Shown piece after piece: positions 1 through 12,431 of a stretch of DNA of 64,000 nucleotides (the stretch's first letter is position 1; the number at the start of each line of letters is the position of its first letter). The stretch is taken from contig NC_089742.1 of the NCBI RefSeq assembly GCF_040412425.1, positions 73,703,625 through 73,767,624 of the forward strand, written 5' to 3'. The notes below the pieces were generated by a model. The model saw only the letters and a program-made list of their open reading frames with translations. It was not told the DNA's origin and made no database searches. This stretch comes from Macrobrachium rosenbergii (lineage: Eukaryota > Arthropoda > Malacostraca > Decapoda > Palaemonidae). The position numbers were made by a program, and so were the translations under genes.

Positions 1-213
1 AGGAAAGCTGGTTACTACCCCCAGTCGATCGTCTTTAGAAGACGTCGGTATAATGAAGGGTGAGTGAAATACCACTACCACGGAAATATACTCGAAAGAT
101 CTCTCCTTATCAAAACCCCGTAAAAGAGTGGTGAGCCGTTACAGCTCCCACACTCAACACACCACCAGGACGGCGACACCAGCGCCACCTACTTCATTCC
201 ATTTTCTAGCACG
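1..213 (+). repeat. Left inverted terminal repeat of the DIRS element (partial)
   Basis: Bases 1 to about 213 are the near-exact reverse complement of 7663-7873. The outer ~120 bases expected by symmetry with 7874-7994 fall outside the window. The match ends around the CTAGCAC motif at 206-212. Confidence 0.92.
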
Positions 214-1949
214 TGTTACGTTCGCTTCTTTTGTGTGCTCGTCCCTATTTTGGTTTATTTTTTCTTCATCTACGATGGCTTCGAGCACCTTTTCCATCTC
301 TAAGTTAAGTACCATCTTCTTGTGGGGTTTTTGATCTATTATGGCTGTTTTGGTCTCGTATTTTCATAAATATTGGGATCTTCTTATGACGCCACGGCGT
401 CCCCTATCAGCCATGGCGAGCGCGAGGCGACTCCTTCTGTTCTTTCGGTCGGAGTTTTCTCCCAGTCGCTATATATATTTAGATTTTAGCCCTTGAATTC
501 CTTCCTGGTGGTTCCGTGCGATGGCTCCCCCTCCAACTTTAGTTTTTGTTTTGCATTTTTGGCCTGTCGGCCTCTCTTAGGAGTTGCTCCATCCTGTACC
601 CCACCAGGTCGGGTTCCTTTTCATTTAGTCTCATAGGCTATTATGTTATTCTTGAAGATGGTGCTCTTATTTTAAGTTTAATGTTTTTAGTTTTATTTGT
701 TTTTTGTTTTTGGTTGTGTAGTTTGCCTCTGATGAACCTTATAAAATATTTTGAAATTACTCTCGAGGTAGGCTACACTTCCTGTGATCGTATTTTTATT
801 CTATTGTTTTTGTATGATGGTTGTAGTGTGGGCTCCATCCCTTGCCTTGGGTGTGAGGAGATCAGGTTGAGGGAGTTTTGTTGCTGTTCCTCAGGGTCCG
901 TTTTAGGGTCAGAGTGAGCCCTTAGTCCTCTTCCCCCAATTTGGAGGAATCGAGTTCTTTGGACGTGTTCCTCTTGGCTAGTCGCCTTCTTATCCCCTAC
1001 TCGTTCCCTGTTGGCTCTCGGCACAAAATTTCTCTCCCTGTTGGTTACTCCTCTCCTTTTTCACCCCTCTCTCCCTCCTAACCTATGCTAGGTTTGGTTT
1101 TTAGGCTACGCCTAGGAGAGATGTTGGGCTTTGGGCTGTGTAGCTCCCTGGAGTAGGCTTCCCTTCCAAGTTCATTGGGAAGGAAGGTTGCAGTTGAGCG
1201 GGTGTCATGTTCTCCTTGTCTCCTCTCCCCTTCCGGTAGCCTACCTCTCCCCCTCTACCCCCTCAGCCTTGCGACTCGTGCGGGTGACGCTAGATGGCGT
1301 TTCTCCGAGTCAGGACTTCTCCTATTGGTAGAGGGATTCGCTCCCTCCCATGACGTCCCCAGCAGCGCTGTGGTGGGGTGGGTGGTTCGGTTGCTCGAGC
1401 GTGTTCGGATCCTGTCTCACCTCTCGTCTCCCCATCGAGCTTCGAAGTTTGGGTTTAGGTGTGGCCCGCCGTATGTTATGAACATTGATCCTTTACCCAT
1501 TCGCTCCGGCGGGAGATAGGTGTGAATGATTCTATGTCACGCTAGCATACAGACTCTCCGGTCTCGGAGGGTTACCATCATTGTTAATTTTGTTTGTTGT
1601 TATTATTATTATTATTATTTTGTTTCTACCATATCGTGATTCCGGTCCCACACCTGGGGCTCCACTGCCGTTAATTTTCTGGCAGCCCTTATGGTTGGTT
1701 CCTGGTTCTCGTTCCTTCATTCCCCGGAGTCCTCCGGGGTATGAATCCTTAAACTTCCGCTCTGTGCATTTAAAGCTTATTGGCCCAGTTTAATTTGGTA
1801 GTTCTTCTACACCGGAGTATTCCGGTTGTAGTTGAGTTTCGGCCTTGCCGGCTTTATTTTGCTTAGAGTGTGAGGTTCATGTACTGTTACCTTTACAGAC
1901 TGTTCGCTGTGAGGAGCCGGGTGTACCGCCTCCCTTCAACAACCCTACG
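214..1949 (+). other. DIRS 5' leader, no recognised coding
   Basis: This T-rich and pyrimidine-rich stretch lies between the left inverted repeat and the first Gag-like cysteine-rich segment. Open frames here are short and low in complexity. A diverged equivalent follows the left repeat of the copy at 57085, so it belongs to the element rather than to host sequence. Confidence 0.6.
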
Positions 1950-2068
1950 GGCACGTAGTGTGCCGGACCCACGCTGGTTGTGCGGTCCGGCTGGACGACC
2001 TGGTTGTTTGGCACCCGATGGCTGTGAGGTTTGCTTCGCTCTCTCCTCAACCATCCAAGACGAAGTCG

Positions 2069-2170
2069 GTAAGTGAAAGTCTTCTTCCTCTGGTCCATGC
2101 TCCTCATACGTTCGTTGTTTATATTCTCCGTCGGTCTTTGCATTCTGACTAACCACAGGTTTCCTTGCAG
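2069..2170 (+). other. Candidate intron in DIRS gag
   Basis: A GTAAGTG donor at 2069 follows the cysteine-rich Gag segment, and a pyrimidine-rich TTCCTTGCAG acceptor ends at 2170. The interval is 102 bases and contains stops in the flanking frames. Spliced DIRS genes are known in some animals; here it is only a sequence-based suggestion. Confidence 0.4.
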
Positions 2171-2465
2171 GCGGATGAAACTTCCAAGAAGTCTGCCTTG
2201 AATCCCCTCCGGGCCTGGGTGGCTGGGTTCGCAGGAATGTTCCGTCGGGAAGCCCTGTGCCCTCGGCGCCAGGTTGAGGACCTGCTTTACCCTGCGCGCA
2301 CGGGTGGCCGCAGCAGTTCCAGAAGAACTTGCCACCCCTATTATCCAGCAGATCCTTGATGCGACCCAGCCACCTCAAGTGGACATTATGTACGCCGAGG
2401 TCTCGGAGGATGTTGCCGCACTAAATCTCGACTTGGAACCTATGAATACGGAGCAGGACCAGGTG

Positions 2466-2543
2466 GTAAGTGGAGAGGTAAGTGAGGATGTTGGGGCGGG
2501 CCCCTTTGTTTAACTCCCTGCTTCATCGGTATCATCTTTTCAG
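2466..2543 (+). other. Second candidate intron in DIRS gag
   Basis: Two nested donors, GTAAGTGG at 2466 and GTAAGTGA at 2478, precede a stop codon and an acceptor CTTTTCAG ending at 2543. The basic Ser/Lys-rich Gag segment resumes directly after it. Confidence 0.35.
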
Positions 2544-4255
2544 GTTTTGTGAAGTCTTCCTCTTTGGGTGATAGAGCTCCGTCTGCTATCCCCAAGTTGA
2601 AGACTTCATGGAAGGCGAAGGGCTATAAGTCCTCGACTTCTAAGAAGGCATTGCCCTTCCCCCCGTCGAAGGCTAAGGTCCCAGGACCGGTAGCCTCCGG
2701 GAGTAAGTCTAGCTCCTCCGGCAAGGGCGCGAGTAAGAGGGCGGCAAAATCAAGCCCTCCTCCCCAGCCTCTTTTTGACGCACAAGCCCTGGCCACTGAA
2801 CTGTACAAACAGTTCATGCAGGATCTACACTCGAGATTTGAGAAGATCTCAGAAAAAGTTTGCCACTTATGACAGTGTACTGGAAGGTTTGGCTCGCCAA
2901 CCTAAAGCCGAACCGCAGTACTCTATCCCCGACACTGCGGACCTCCCGCTGTTTGATGTCGGAAACCCTTGGCGGTTCGCACTCCGGGCCATCCAACATG
3001 ATGGCAAACTTACCTTAGACGGTCTGGGCACGAGACGGTTGGAGGAGTTGGAGTTCTTCCCCCGATCTCTTGCCCCCTTATCCTGGCTTTTCGTGAGGCT
3101 TACCAAGAAGCCTGGATTCGGTCAGACAAGGTACCTAGGGAAACTGTCATCATCCCTAGAGACCAAGCCCAGTCGGCTCTCCCACAGACTCTGACGGAGT
3201 GGCAGGCAGTGAACACAAAATTGACCCCTTTCAAGGGCAATTTCACGATGTTCACCCTAGGTGAAGATCTTCCCACTCCTTGTATGGACAAAATTGCTCT
3301 GGCCACGACCCGAGCATGCCTCGATGGGAACCCCTTTCTCAATTGAGGGAAACAGACCCTACTTCCCTGGTATTCCCAGGAAGTAACGAGTTCTGGGTGG
3401 ACGCCCCGTCCACTTTCACTGTAGGCAAGCTGGACCCTCTTTGCGCTTCCACGCAGTTTAGCGAGCAACTCCCTAAGCTGCCGGAATCATTGTTAAAGGC
3501 GGAGTTTGAGACCGGACTAAGTTAGCCCGGTCCTTGAGCTCCGGCTGTCTTACTGAGGCTACTGCCGTCTCCGGCCCTCGGGACGAACCCTTTTTCCAGG
3601 TCCTGGCTAAGTCTTTCCTGGCGACCTTCCAGTTAGACTTGCATGAGTTTGTTATGGCTAGGCTGGAATGTAGAAAATTTATTTTTGCTGACGCTACAAT
3701 CCGCCACGAGCCTAACAAGCTCATTAAAAGTTCAATCTGGGGACCTAACCTCTTCCCTGAAGGAGAGGTTACTTCCGTCATGTCCGAAGCTACACGGCCA
3801 ATCAGAGTCTTTGCGCTCGGTGGGGAATTCCCACTTATAAGCGCAAGACCCCAGAATCGGCCGGCCCCAGACGAGAGGAGGAAAAAGGTTCAGGAGACAT
3901 AAGAGGCCTCATCAGGCGATGGTTCAAGCCGTCCCGGTCTCGGCAGTGGCCCAGCCATCTACCTCTAAGTCCCAACCCCAGCAGTATGTTTTGGTTCAAC
4001 CAGCGGCGCCCTCCTATGTATCCTCACCAGCATACAACCCCCTACATATGAAGGCCGTGGATTTTTTCACGGCCTCAATAGGGTGGCAAGGGGAGGAAGG
4101 GCAAGGCCCCTACAGAGGAAAATCTAACACCACCCCAAGGGGGAGGGACGTGGTAGAGGGAACAAACCCGCTCCCTCCCACTGAGAAAACGCAGGTAGGC
4201 GGTCGCCTGTATTGGTTCAGGGACCAATGGACCTTCAGCCCTTGGGCACACAGCA

Positions 4256-6010
4256 TTGTGTCCAAGGGACTGGGGTGGAGCTGGATCAAGAATCCTCCCC
4301 CCAAACAGATTTTACCAGCCACCCACATCAATCCTACAGGATTATGTAAAAGAATTGCTCAACAAACGAGCAATAAAGAAAGCAAGGCACCTAAAATTTC
4401 AAGGCAGGCTATTCACTGTTCCCAAAAAGACTCCGATCAGCAAAGAGTGATCCTGGATCTGTCGCGTCTAAATCTCTACATAAAATGCGACAAGTTTTCA
4501 GCATGCTTACGGTAGCTCAGGTCCGGACTCAACTTCCGCGTGGAGCCGTCACCACCTCTATCGATCTTTCAGACGCTTATTATCACGTCCCCAGTTGCGC
4601 GGAACTTCTCTCAGTTCCTCGGTTTCAGACTCGGGAACCAAGCCTACTCCTTCAGGGTCATGCCCTTCGGTCTGAACATTGCACCCAGGATATTCACCAA
4701 GCTGGCGGATACGGTAGTACAGCAGCTCCGGTCCCAAGGAATCTCCCTAGCAGCGTGCCTGGACGACTGGATAATCTGGGCTCCAACTGTTCCGGTGTCA
4801 GGAAGCCACGTCCATAGTCACCAATTTCCTAGAGTCATTGGGTTTTCAGCTGAACAGGGAGAAGTCCGCCTGACTCCGGAGTCTCGGTTTCAATGGCTGG
4901 GTCTTCAGTGGGACCTGTCCTCCCACACGTTATCTCTCCCCTTCCAAGAGGAAAGAGATAGCATCTCTCACCAAGAGGTTTCTCAAAAATCAGTCAGCAT
5001 CCCGTCAGTCCCAGGAAAGGGTCCTCGGGTCTCTCCAATTTGCTTCAGTAACAGACCTGCTCTTGAAAGCCAAATTAAAGGACATAAACAGGGTGTGGCG
5101 GAGCCGAGCAAACACCAAGCTCAGGGACAAGGTCTCCTCTATCCTCGGATCTTAAAGACAAGGCTGCGGCCTTGGACCACAGTCAAGGGCCTGTCCAAAA
5201 CAGTCCCACTTCAGTTTCCCCCTCCGGCACTAGTTATCCACACAGACGCTTCTCTAAGCGGCTGGGGGATATTCACCAAAACAAAAGTACAAGGAACGTG
5301 GTCCACAATGTTTCAGCAGTTCCATATAAACACCCTGGAAGCCATGGCGGTCTTTCTGACGCTGAAGAAAATCCGCCCTCCCAATCGGATTCATATCAGG
5401 TTGGTGTTAGACAGCGCAGTGGTGGTTCATTGCATCAACAGGGCGGCTCCAGATCAGGTCGAGTAAACCAAGTAATGGTAGCTATCTTCTCCCTGGCGAA
5501 CAAGCACGGTTGGCACCTGTCAGCCACCCACCTAGCAGGTGTCCGGAACGTGGTGGCGGATTCCCTGTCCAGGACTACCCCGTTGGAGACGGAGTGGTCC
5601 CTGGATGCGGAATCTTTCCAGTGGATTTGCCGCCGGGTTCCGGGACTCCAAGTGGATCTGTTCGCAACAGAGAGCAACTTCAAGCTCCCCTGTTACGTAG
5701 CCCCCAACCTGGACCCTCAGGCGTTCGCCACAGACGCAATGACAGTAGATTGGAACAGTTGGGAGAGAATTTATCTGTTCCCTCCAATAAATTTGCTGCT
5801 GAAAGTTTTACACAAACTAAGGACATTCAAAGGTCAACCAGCTCTGGTAGCCCCCTATTGGCCGAAGAGCAATTGGTTCCCTCTCCTTCAGGAACTGGGC
5901 TTGCGGAGTCTTCGGATTCCCAAGCCCATTCTGACCCAGACAGTACAAACCAAGACTGTGTCAGCTTCCTCAAGGATTCAAGATGCCCTAGCTTTATGGA
6001 CTTTATAAAG
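4256..6010 (+). pseudogene. DIRS reverse transcriptase plus RNase H (frameshifted)
   Basis: RT blocks in order: LFTVPKKT (about 4420), VILDLSRLN (about 4450-4475), [12 protein letters not shown] (about 4555-4590), MPFGLNIAPRIFTKLAD (about 4660-4705) and the catalytic CLDDW (about 4757-4771), the DIRS version of the YxDD box. RNase H follows with HTDAS (about 5240), the LEAMAV acidic residue (about 5335), LDSAVVV (about 5407) and VVADSLSR (about 5551). The tail to 6010 has the DLFATESN and DWNSW patterns typical of the DIRS post-RNase H region. It would copy element RNA into DNA. The domains are spread over all three forward frames, with shifts near 4445, 4495, 4590, 4790 and 5465, so no intact polyprotein can be read. 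Confidence 0.88.
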
Positions 6011-6019
6011 TTCGCAGCT

Positions 6020-6922
6020 TAAAAAAGGAGCAAACATTGACCCTGTCAACACTCTGTTTTTAGAATCAGATAAAAGAGATTCTACTATTAGGCAATATGA
6101 CTCAGCAGTCAAGAAGTTAGCCTCCTTCCTGAAAGCATCTGAAGCCAAAATTATGACGACTAATTTAGGAGTTTCCTTCTTTAGGTCACTGTTTGAGAAA
6201 GGCCTGGCTCCGGCCACTATTACCACAGTCAAGTCGGCATTGAAGAAAGTATTTCTTTACGGCTTTAAAATTGACCTTACAGATTCTTATTTTTCATCCA
6301 TCCCAGAGCATGCGCTCGTCTGAGACCAGTATCACGTCCACATTCGGTTACTTGGTTTCTCAATGACGTCCCTTAAGTTAGCGCCAGAGTTGGATAACTT
6401 ACATTGCTCTTATCAAGATCTGTTAAGGAAAACCTTATTCTTACTTAGTTTGGCTTCAGGTGCTAGAATTTCAGAGCTGTCAGCTCACTAGAGGTGATAA
6501 TTTTGTTAACTTCCTCCCATCCGGAGAAGTCCTCCTCTCCCCTGACCCTAGATTTTTAGCTAAAAACGAAGACCCACAGGACAGGTGGTCTCCTGGAAGG
6601 TGGTGCCCTTCCTCAAGATCAATCTTTATGTCCAGTCCATACACTTAAATCTTACCTCTCAAGAACTCCACAGAGTAAGTCGGGTCCTCTTTTATCAGGG
6701 AGAAAGGTGGTACTCTTTCCCTTTAATGGTATAAGACAACAGATTCTGTATTTCATTAAACAAGCCAACCCAGACTCAGTTCCTAAAGTTCATGATATTC
6801 GAGCAGTGGCTACTTCTACTAATTATTTTCATAATATGGACTTTTCAGAGTTATCAAAATACACGGGTTGGAAATCACCTCTAGTGTTTAAACGCCACTA
6901 TTTAAAATCACCGAAGCCCTGA
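6020..6922 (+). pseudogene. DIRS tyrosine recombinase (YR) domain
   Basis: The catalytic tetrad is visible: the first Arg in GARISEL (codon 6465-6467), H-D-I-R (His at 6791, Arg at 6800) in the block VPKVHDIRAVATS, and the nucleophile Tyr in KRHYLK (codon 6899-6901), preceded by TGWKSP. The stop follows a KSPKP tail at 6920-6922. In DIRS elements this enzyme inserts the circular DNA copy by site-specific recombination. The C-terminal part (6707-6922) is one clean frame. The N-terminal half (6020-6450) is recognisable but scattered over frames with stops, so the gene is broken as read. Confidence 0.88.
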
Positions 6923-7551
6923 AATATTCTACTGTAGCAGTGGGAAGTGTCATCTCCCACATTAAATAATTATATCCTTTCCTTTTCCCCCCCTACGCCT
7001 ACCTCATTTGCTTCTCTGCTTGTTTTCCTGGTCGTTTATGCCTCACTGCCTAGCTCTTCATATTGATATATTTGTATTTTATGATGGAAAACTGTAATCT
7101 GATTAGCCATAATTGTTTTCTTTTGTGGGTACTGGACAGTTTTTGTTGGCTCCATGTACCCCAGATAATTGTTCTGTGTGTTATTTTCATTAGTCTTGTC
7201 TCTTACATGTTTTAAGCCTAAGTTTACATATATAGTTTTAAGGTTGTATTTCTTGTTCTGTGCCCATTTCATGTTTCACTACTTTTAAGTAATTTTAAGA
7301 TTTTTGAGGTTTCCTCCCCATCAGACCGGGGACCTCCAGTGTTTTGTAGTGTTAAGTTTATTGGTGTGCCTTAAAATTAAGTTGCCTTACTTTTAAGTAT
7401 TCTTGCTTCATGGAAGAGATTCCTTAATTAAAATTATTTTCGTTACAATTTTGCCTTTTCTTCAGGTTACCCCCTTGTTTTCCAGTAGTAGCAGTCTTGG
7501 CATGATTCTCTATCACTATTTCACCGCTGACACGGACTGAACTCAGAAAAG
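6923..7551 (+). other. DIRS 3' untranslated region
   Basis: A T-rich segment lies between the recombinase stop and the internal complementary repeat. No supported coding is seen on either strand. Confidence 0.6.
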
Positions 7552-7606
7552 GGATTTTGACAGAGGAAAATCTATTTCTGAGGAAGGTCCCGTGTCACCC
7601 GGTGAC
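7552..7606 (+). repeat. DIRS internal complementary region
   Basis: About 54 bases starting GGGATTTTGACAGAGG are the reverse complement of 7940-7994, the outermost part of the right terminal repeat. They should therefore equal the unseen outer end of the left repeat. In DIRS replication models this region templates rebuilding of the ends during circle formation. Confidence 0.85.
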
Positions 7607-7662
7607 CCTCCCTGTCTAGTCTAGTACTCTCCCCCTTCTTGCACATGCCAAGTCTGGGGTTA

Positions 7663-7992
7663 GTGCTAGCATGGAATGAAGTAGGTGGCGCTGGTGTCGC
7701 CGTCCTGGCGGGTGTTGGAGTGTGGGAGCTGTAACGGCTCACCACTCTTTACGGGGTTTTGATAAGGAGAGATCTTTCGAGTATATTTCCGTGGTAGTGG
7801 TATTTCACTCACCCTTCATTATACCGACGTCTTCTAAAGACGATCGACTGGGGGTAGTAACCCCAGCTTTCCTGAAAGCTCTTTTTCTCTGGTATATCTA
7901 GCATTGTTATACCTAGAAATTCGTGCTGTAATGGAATTTCACCGGGTGACACGGGACCTTCCTCAGAAATAGATTTTTCCTCTGTCAAAATC

Positions 7993-7994
<2 letters not shown>
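7663..7994 (+). repeat. Right inverted terminal repeat of the DIRS element (complete)
   Basis: Bases 7663-7873 mirror 1-213. The outer ~120 bases, including GGTGACACGGGACC, mirror the internal region at 7552 and recur at 35860-36001. The repeat ends at 7994 against (TA)n. Confidence 0.9.

Positions 7995-7995
<1 letters not shown>

Positions 7996-8026
<31 letters not shown>
7996..8026. repeat. (TA)n microsatellite at the DIRS right border
   Basis: A run of about 15 TA units directly abuts the element end, suggesting integration into, or growth from, a TA-rich site. Confidence 0.9.
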
Positions 8027-8028
<2 letters not shown>

Positions 8029-9934
8029 CACAATATGAATGTAAGTATACACAAATATAAATATAATGCAATGATACATAATTTAAAATAATATATACAA
8101 TTACCAAAAATTCATTATTATATCATACTTAACTACAATTCGCATAGTTACCACTACATATGTTGTTAGTCTTCAGGAACATAATGTATCTCCATAATTA
8201 TAAAGAAAGTGTTATGATAGTCCTGGAAGTTATATATATAAAAAATATATTTAGACATGCACAGAAGATACACAAGAGTACAGGAATCCTAAACTTCAGA
8301 TATCAGATAATTTCATATAATAATCTAACTTATTAATGAAATTATATGTATTGTTTGATATTTAATTTAAGTTGTCAAGATAAAGACTGGGGTCTTTTGG
8401 TCACTCAGCACTTAAGACAGTGAAAAGAGGGGAGTTGGATTGGTTGGACAGCAAGATAAAGAGATCCAGAAAATAAATGCAATGAGATCCAGAAAATAAA
8501 TACTGTACAATGAAGAACAAGAATCTAAAGATGGATCAGGAGAAAACCCACAGTTCCACTAAACTAAGAAGTAGTTGTTAGAGAGGTTGAACTACAAGAC
8601 TAAAGAATGGAAGTGAAAATGGAGGTAAAGCAAAATGCTACAGAGTGTGTGCAGCCAGTGGCTGAAGAGACATTGGAAATGCCCTTTAGTAATGCCTACA
8701 GTGCATGACATGAAAATTATAGTATTCATGTTGTGTACAAGACTTCTAACTTCTGATTAATTTTATAGTTTTTTAAAACTATATAGGAAATTTATCAATC
8801 AGTTCAACAACAAAAGCTGGCTATTTAGAATAAAAATCTTTACCCTATATACCAACATTTTTAATTCTAGAGCATTGCATGCATATGACTTCATAAGTTA
8901 AATTAACTGGTGTATTAAAAGTACAGAGAGTGAGGGCCTATTATTGAAATGTTAAAATCTATATTTTTATCAAAACTTCAGTTTGAAATTTGTTAGCAAT
9001 AATTTTAACATCAATATCATAGAAAGATCCTGTATCATAAGGGCCATTATTAGTATGTACTGGAAACTTCAAGTAGCCTACCTTAGGATATAATGAATTA
9101 ACATCAAATAACATACCTATTTAATCAATGATACTAGATCATCTATAAACCTAATGGTATTTTTATGTCTAAGTATGCCTTCTAATGGATTGCAGTATTA
9201 AGGAAGAATTTAGATTCACAAAAATGTAATACCAATTAGCATTGTTAAGCCAATATATTCTTATAAATACAGAATCTCAATATTTTAAGCATGTTAGTTT
9301 CATTTATATTTCTTATTTTTATGGCATACTTCTAAACCAGACCCAATATATTTACTGTATACGGAAACAATGCATCTAATAAGATTCTTCGTGTGGCAAC
9401 ATAGCATACACAAATAGATAGCATAAAATTACCTGGACTTTCAGGGTTACTGTTAAATAAGAATTGACAGCAATATTTTACTGTTGATATTAATAATCCA
9501 TTTGTTATTTCCACTATTATCTGTCATAAAACTCATCTAAATGTAAACTAAGAATATCAATATCATTAACAACGCAATTTACTGAGCTCCTTATGTCTAC
9601 ATTTACTAGGACATTTTGAAATTTTGGTATACAACATATGACAGTTGGATTATAGGAAGGTACCAATTTATATGACTTGTGCATGTCCACAAACAAATTG
9701 TCTATGCTTTTTCTGATCAACATCGCACTTCTCAAAGTTATTAATGATTTCTGAGATTAAAACTAATATTATTATCAGCCTGATCCACAGGTAATGTAAA
9801 ATATTTCTTATTAATCAAATAGATGGAACATGGACAGATATTAGGAGCAGTATTAATTCTTTCCTGAATATTTTTCTTATTTTCATTTTCCATTCTTTAA
9901 CCCTTAAGGGATGGCATAATCTATCAATGTGCAG
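8027..9934. other. AT-rich non-coding, degenerate interspersed repeats
   Basis: No convincing gene is present. 8400-8716 holds a unit with an internally repeated AGATCCAGAAAATAAAT and an end TAGTAATGCCTACAGTGCA that I associate, from memory, with a dispersed crustacean repeat; this is weak. Two short - strand open frames at 9332-9514 and 9517-9735 are adjacent and could be fragments of an old element, but I do not recognise them. Confidence 0.4.
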
Positions 9935-10240
9935 CACCCAAGACTGGGGAAACTTTGAGGTCGGCAAAATAAAAAAATCACATCAATGGATAAAAATTCT
10001 AAAAAATTTTCCCTACCTTCCACAAGACGTTGAAAATAACTATCTAAAACCCCTTGTGGGGTCTCATTTACAAGACAATCGTAAATTTTACCAACTTATA
10101 TATGCTTCTTCTAATAAATAAGTTTTTTGGATTTTGTAAAATTATTATTACGGCTCACACTATATCAAAACATAAGAAATAAAAGCAGTAACAAATTTTT
10201 TGCATATTTGTTGTAAAATATTCACGTAAGTTTACAAGAA
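9935..10240 (+). repeat. Unclassified interspersed repeat, copy 1
   Basis: This ~300-base segment matches 35440-35758 in the same orientation. Shared landmarks are a TACCTTCCACA block, AAATTTTACCAA-like sequence, GGCTCACAC/AGCTCACAT and AGCAGTAACAAATT. No protein is recognised. Confidence 0.7.
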
Positions 10241-10702
10241 GGAAGATTCAGTACCTATTTTTTCACTTTTACATGCTTTTTCTAATATTTCTTTGCAATT
10301 TTCTTTGTAAAATTACATTTACCACCGACATACTATCGTAAAAGACCAAAACAAAAACAACAAACCCTTCTCACATTTACAAGCAAATTTACTTAAAAGA
10401 CTCGTGAGAGAGAGAGATGCACCTTCCCCCTTTACTTGAAGTCATAAGCATTACTGATACTGGCCTAACTCTCACATCTGTATAAAAGTTGCCATTAGTT
10501 AATTTATAGTATATAGAAGTATTGGCACCTTTGTTTTTCGAATCCTTATTACCATAACAGTGGTGCGTAATTCTGCTTCACACTGAAGTGCAATCTGTCC
10601 ACCTCCCCAAACCTGTTTTACTTCACACTGAAGCTCAATCAACTAGTTTTAAGGGTTAAACTGGTCAATAATTATACTAAACTGGTAAGAGAGTTTATAC
10701 AG

Positions 10703-10819
<117 letters not shown>

Positions 10820-10845
10820 CTGAGAGTATACAGGTGGCTGCTATC

Positions 10846-11915
10846 CCATGGGCAAACAGGACCAAGGGCAGAGGAAGATTGTTCTCCATAATAACGGCAT
10901 AACTTTATTTAAATTATATATTCATAGACATCTGTCTCATTATCAAAGCTGGAATAAGTAAAATATAAATATAAAATCAGACTTCATACTTAAATTACAA
11001 TCAAAATATAAAAAAGTTATACAAAGAAAAGACAAATTTTTTATATACATGTATATAATATCTGCAAATGACATAAACAAAGAATTCAAAACTCACGTCA
11101 GTTACAGATTGTTGAGATATCATTTATTGTTCAATCTTGCCTATAAGTAGTTTAATAAAAAGAGATTCAAAGATAGGAGGCCAAGAACTGGGGACTTTGG
11201 AAAGTATTTTAAAATTTCATAATCAATTTCTGTTTTACATCTTTTGGCGTGTTCTCGACATATGAGAACTCTGGATTAGATAATTTGACTCCAGTTTCCC
11301 ATAACAGACTATGACAATCAACTTAAGCACTTTCAGTTGGCGCCCCGTATTTCCTGTTTCAAAATCAAGCAAATATTTATTTGCTTGCCCCGATGTAGTC
11401 AGGAAATAATTATCCCTCACGCCGCCTACTGAAAGTGCGAATTGATTGTCATAGTGGGGTCGGTTATAGAACTGAGTCAAATTATCTAATCCAGAGTTCT
11501 CAAATATTCGAGAACACGCCAAAAGATAAAACAGAAATTGATTATAGAAATTTTAAAATACTTTCCAAAGTCCCCAGTTCTTCGCTCCCTATCTTTGAAT
11601 CTCTTTTATTAAACTACTGGTACCAAGATTGAACAACCAAACTACCTCAACAACTCTGTACCTGACGAGTTTACCCGGCCTGGAATTTTTGTTTATGTCA
11701 CTATACTTTTTATACTTTCATAAACGGTAACGGTCTTCTTAATTTTGTCTTTCTTTTGTATAACTTTTTTTATATTTTGATTGTAATTTTAAGTATGAGT
11801 CTGATTTTGTATTTATATTTTACTTATTCCAGCTTTGATAATGAGACAGATGTCTTGAAACGTAAGTACAAATAAAGTTATGAAAAATATTATGGACGTT
11901 ATCTGCCAGGTCTTG
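10846..11915. repeat. ~1 kb palindrome (long inverted repeat)
   Basis: The left arm (about 10846-11365) is the imperfect reverse complement of the right arm (about 11390-11915), with a centre near 11378 built on a short AAGCAAAT...ATTTGCTT palindrome. Both outer edges run into (TA)n. The right arm carries TTTGATAATGAGACAGATGTC and then TTGAAACGT (11834-11862), a pattern like the hammerhead-ribozyme core in Penelope-type element ends. The left arm keeps the first half but lost GAAAC. It could be two head-to-head Penelope-like terminal segments or a foldback element. No coding is seen. Confidence 0.75.
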
Positions 11916-11920
11916 GTCCT

Positions 11921-12430
<510 letters not shown>

Positions 12431-12431
12431 A

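Larger units (their letters stand above)
1950..4050 (+). pseudogene. DIRS Gag-like protein (frameshifted)
   Basis: A cysteine-rich N-terminal segment (about 1950-2068, ending in CEVCFAL) is followed by a basic Ser/Lys/Pro-rich linker (2549-2800), then a globular region readable across three frames (2790-3190, 3230-3530, 3530-3900) and a Gln/Pro/Ser-rich tail (3919-4050). The segment around 3700-3785, with RHEPNKL and a WG-x-LFP pattern, resembles Gag proteins of animal DIRS elements known to me. No enzymatic motif is seen, consistent with a structural particle protein. At least three frame changes break it, and two GT-AG intervals (2069-2170 and 2466-2543) could be introns rather than damage. 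The function is inferred from position and composition. Confidence 0.7.
1..7994 (+). mobile_element. DIRS-like tyrosine-recombinase retrotransposon, near complete (left tip outside window)
   Basis: Seen: inverted terminal repeats at both ends (1-213 and 7663-7994), an internal repeat (7552-7606) matching the outer end of the right repeat, and between them in order a Gag-like region, RT, RNase H and a tyrosine recombinase, all on the + strand. This order and the inverted ends with an internal complementary region are the hallmarks of DIRS-group retroelements, which integrate through a tyrosine recombinase instead of a DDE integrase and make no target duplication. The right end is taken at 7994, where the repeat stops against a (TA)n tract; the left end lies before base 1. 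Every domain is recognisable but split by single-base frameshifts, so the copy looks non-autonomous, or the assembly has indels. Related pieces are at 31556-31690, 35860-36001 and 57085-64000. Confidence 0.9.

Noticed and set aside
9332..9735. Possible host exons or Penelope RT on the - strand
   Set aside because: I could find no RT or GIY-YIG motif and no splice-bounded conserved block.
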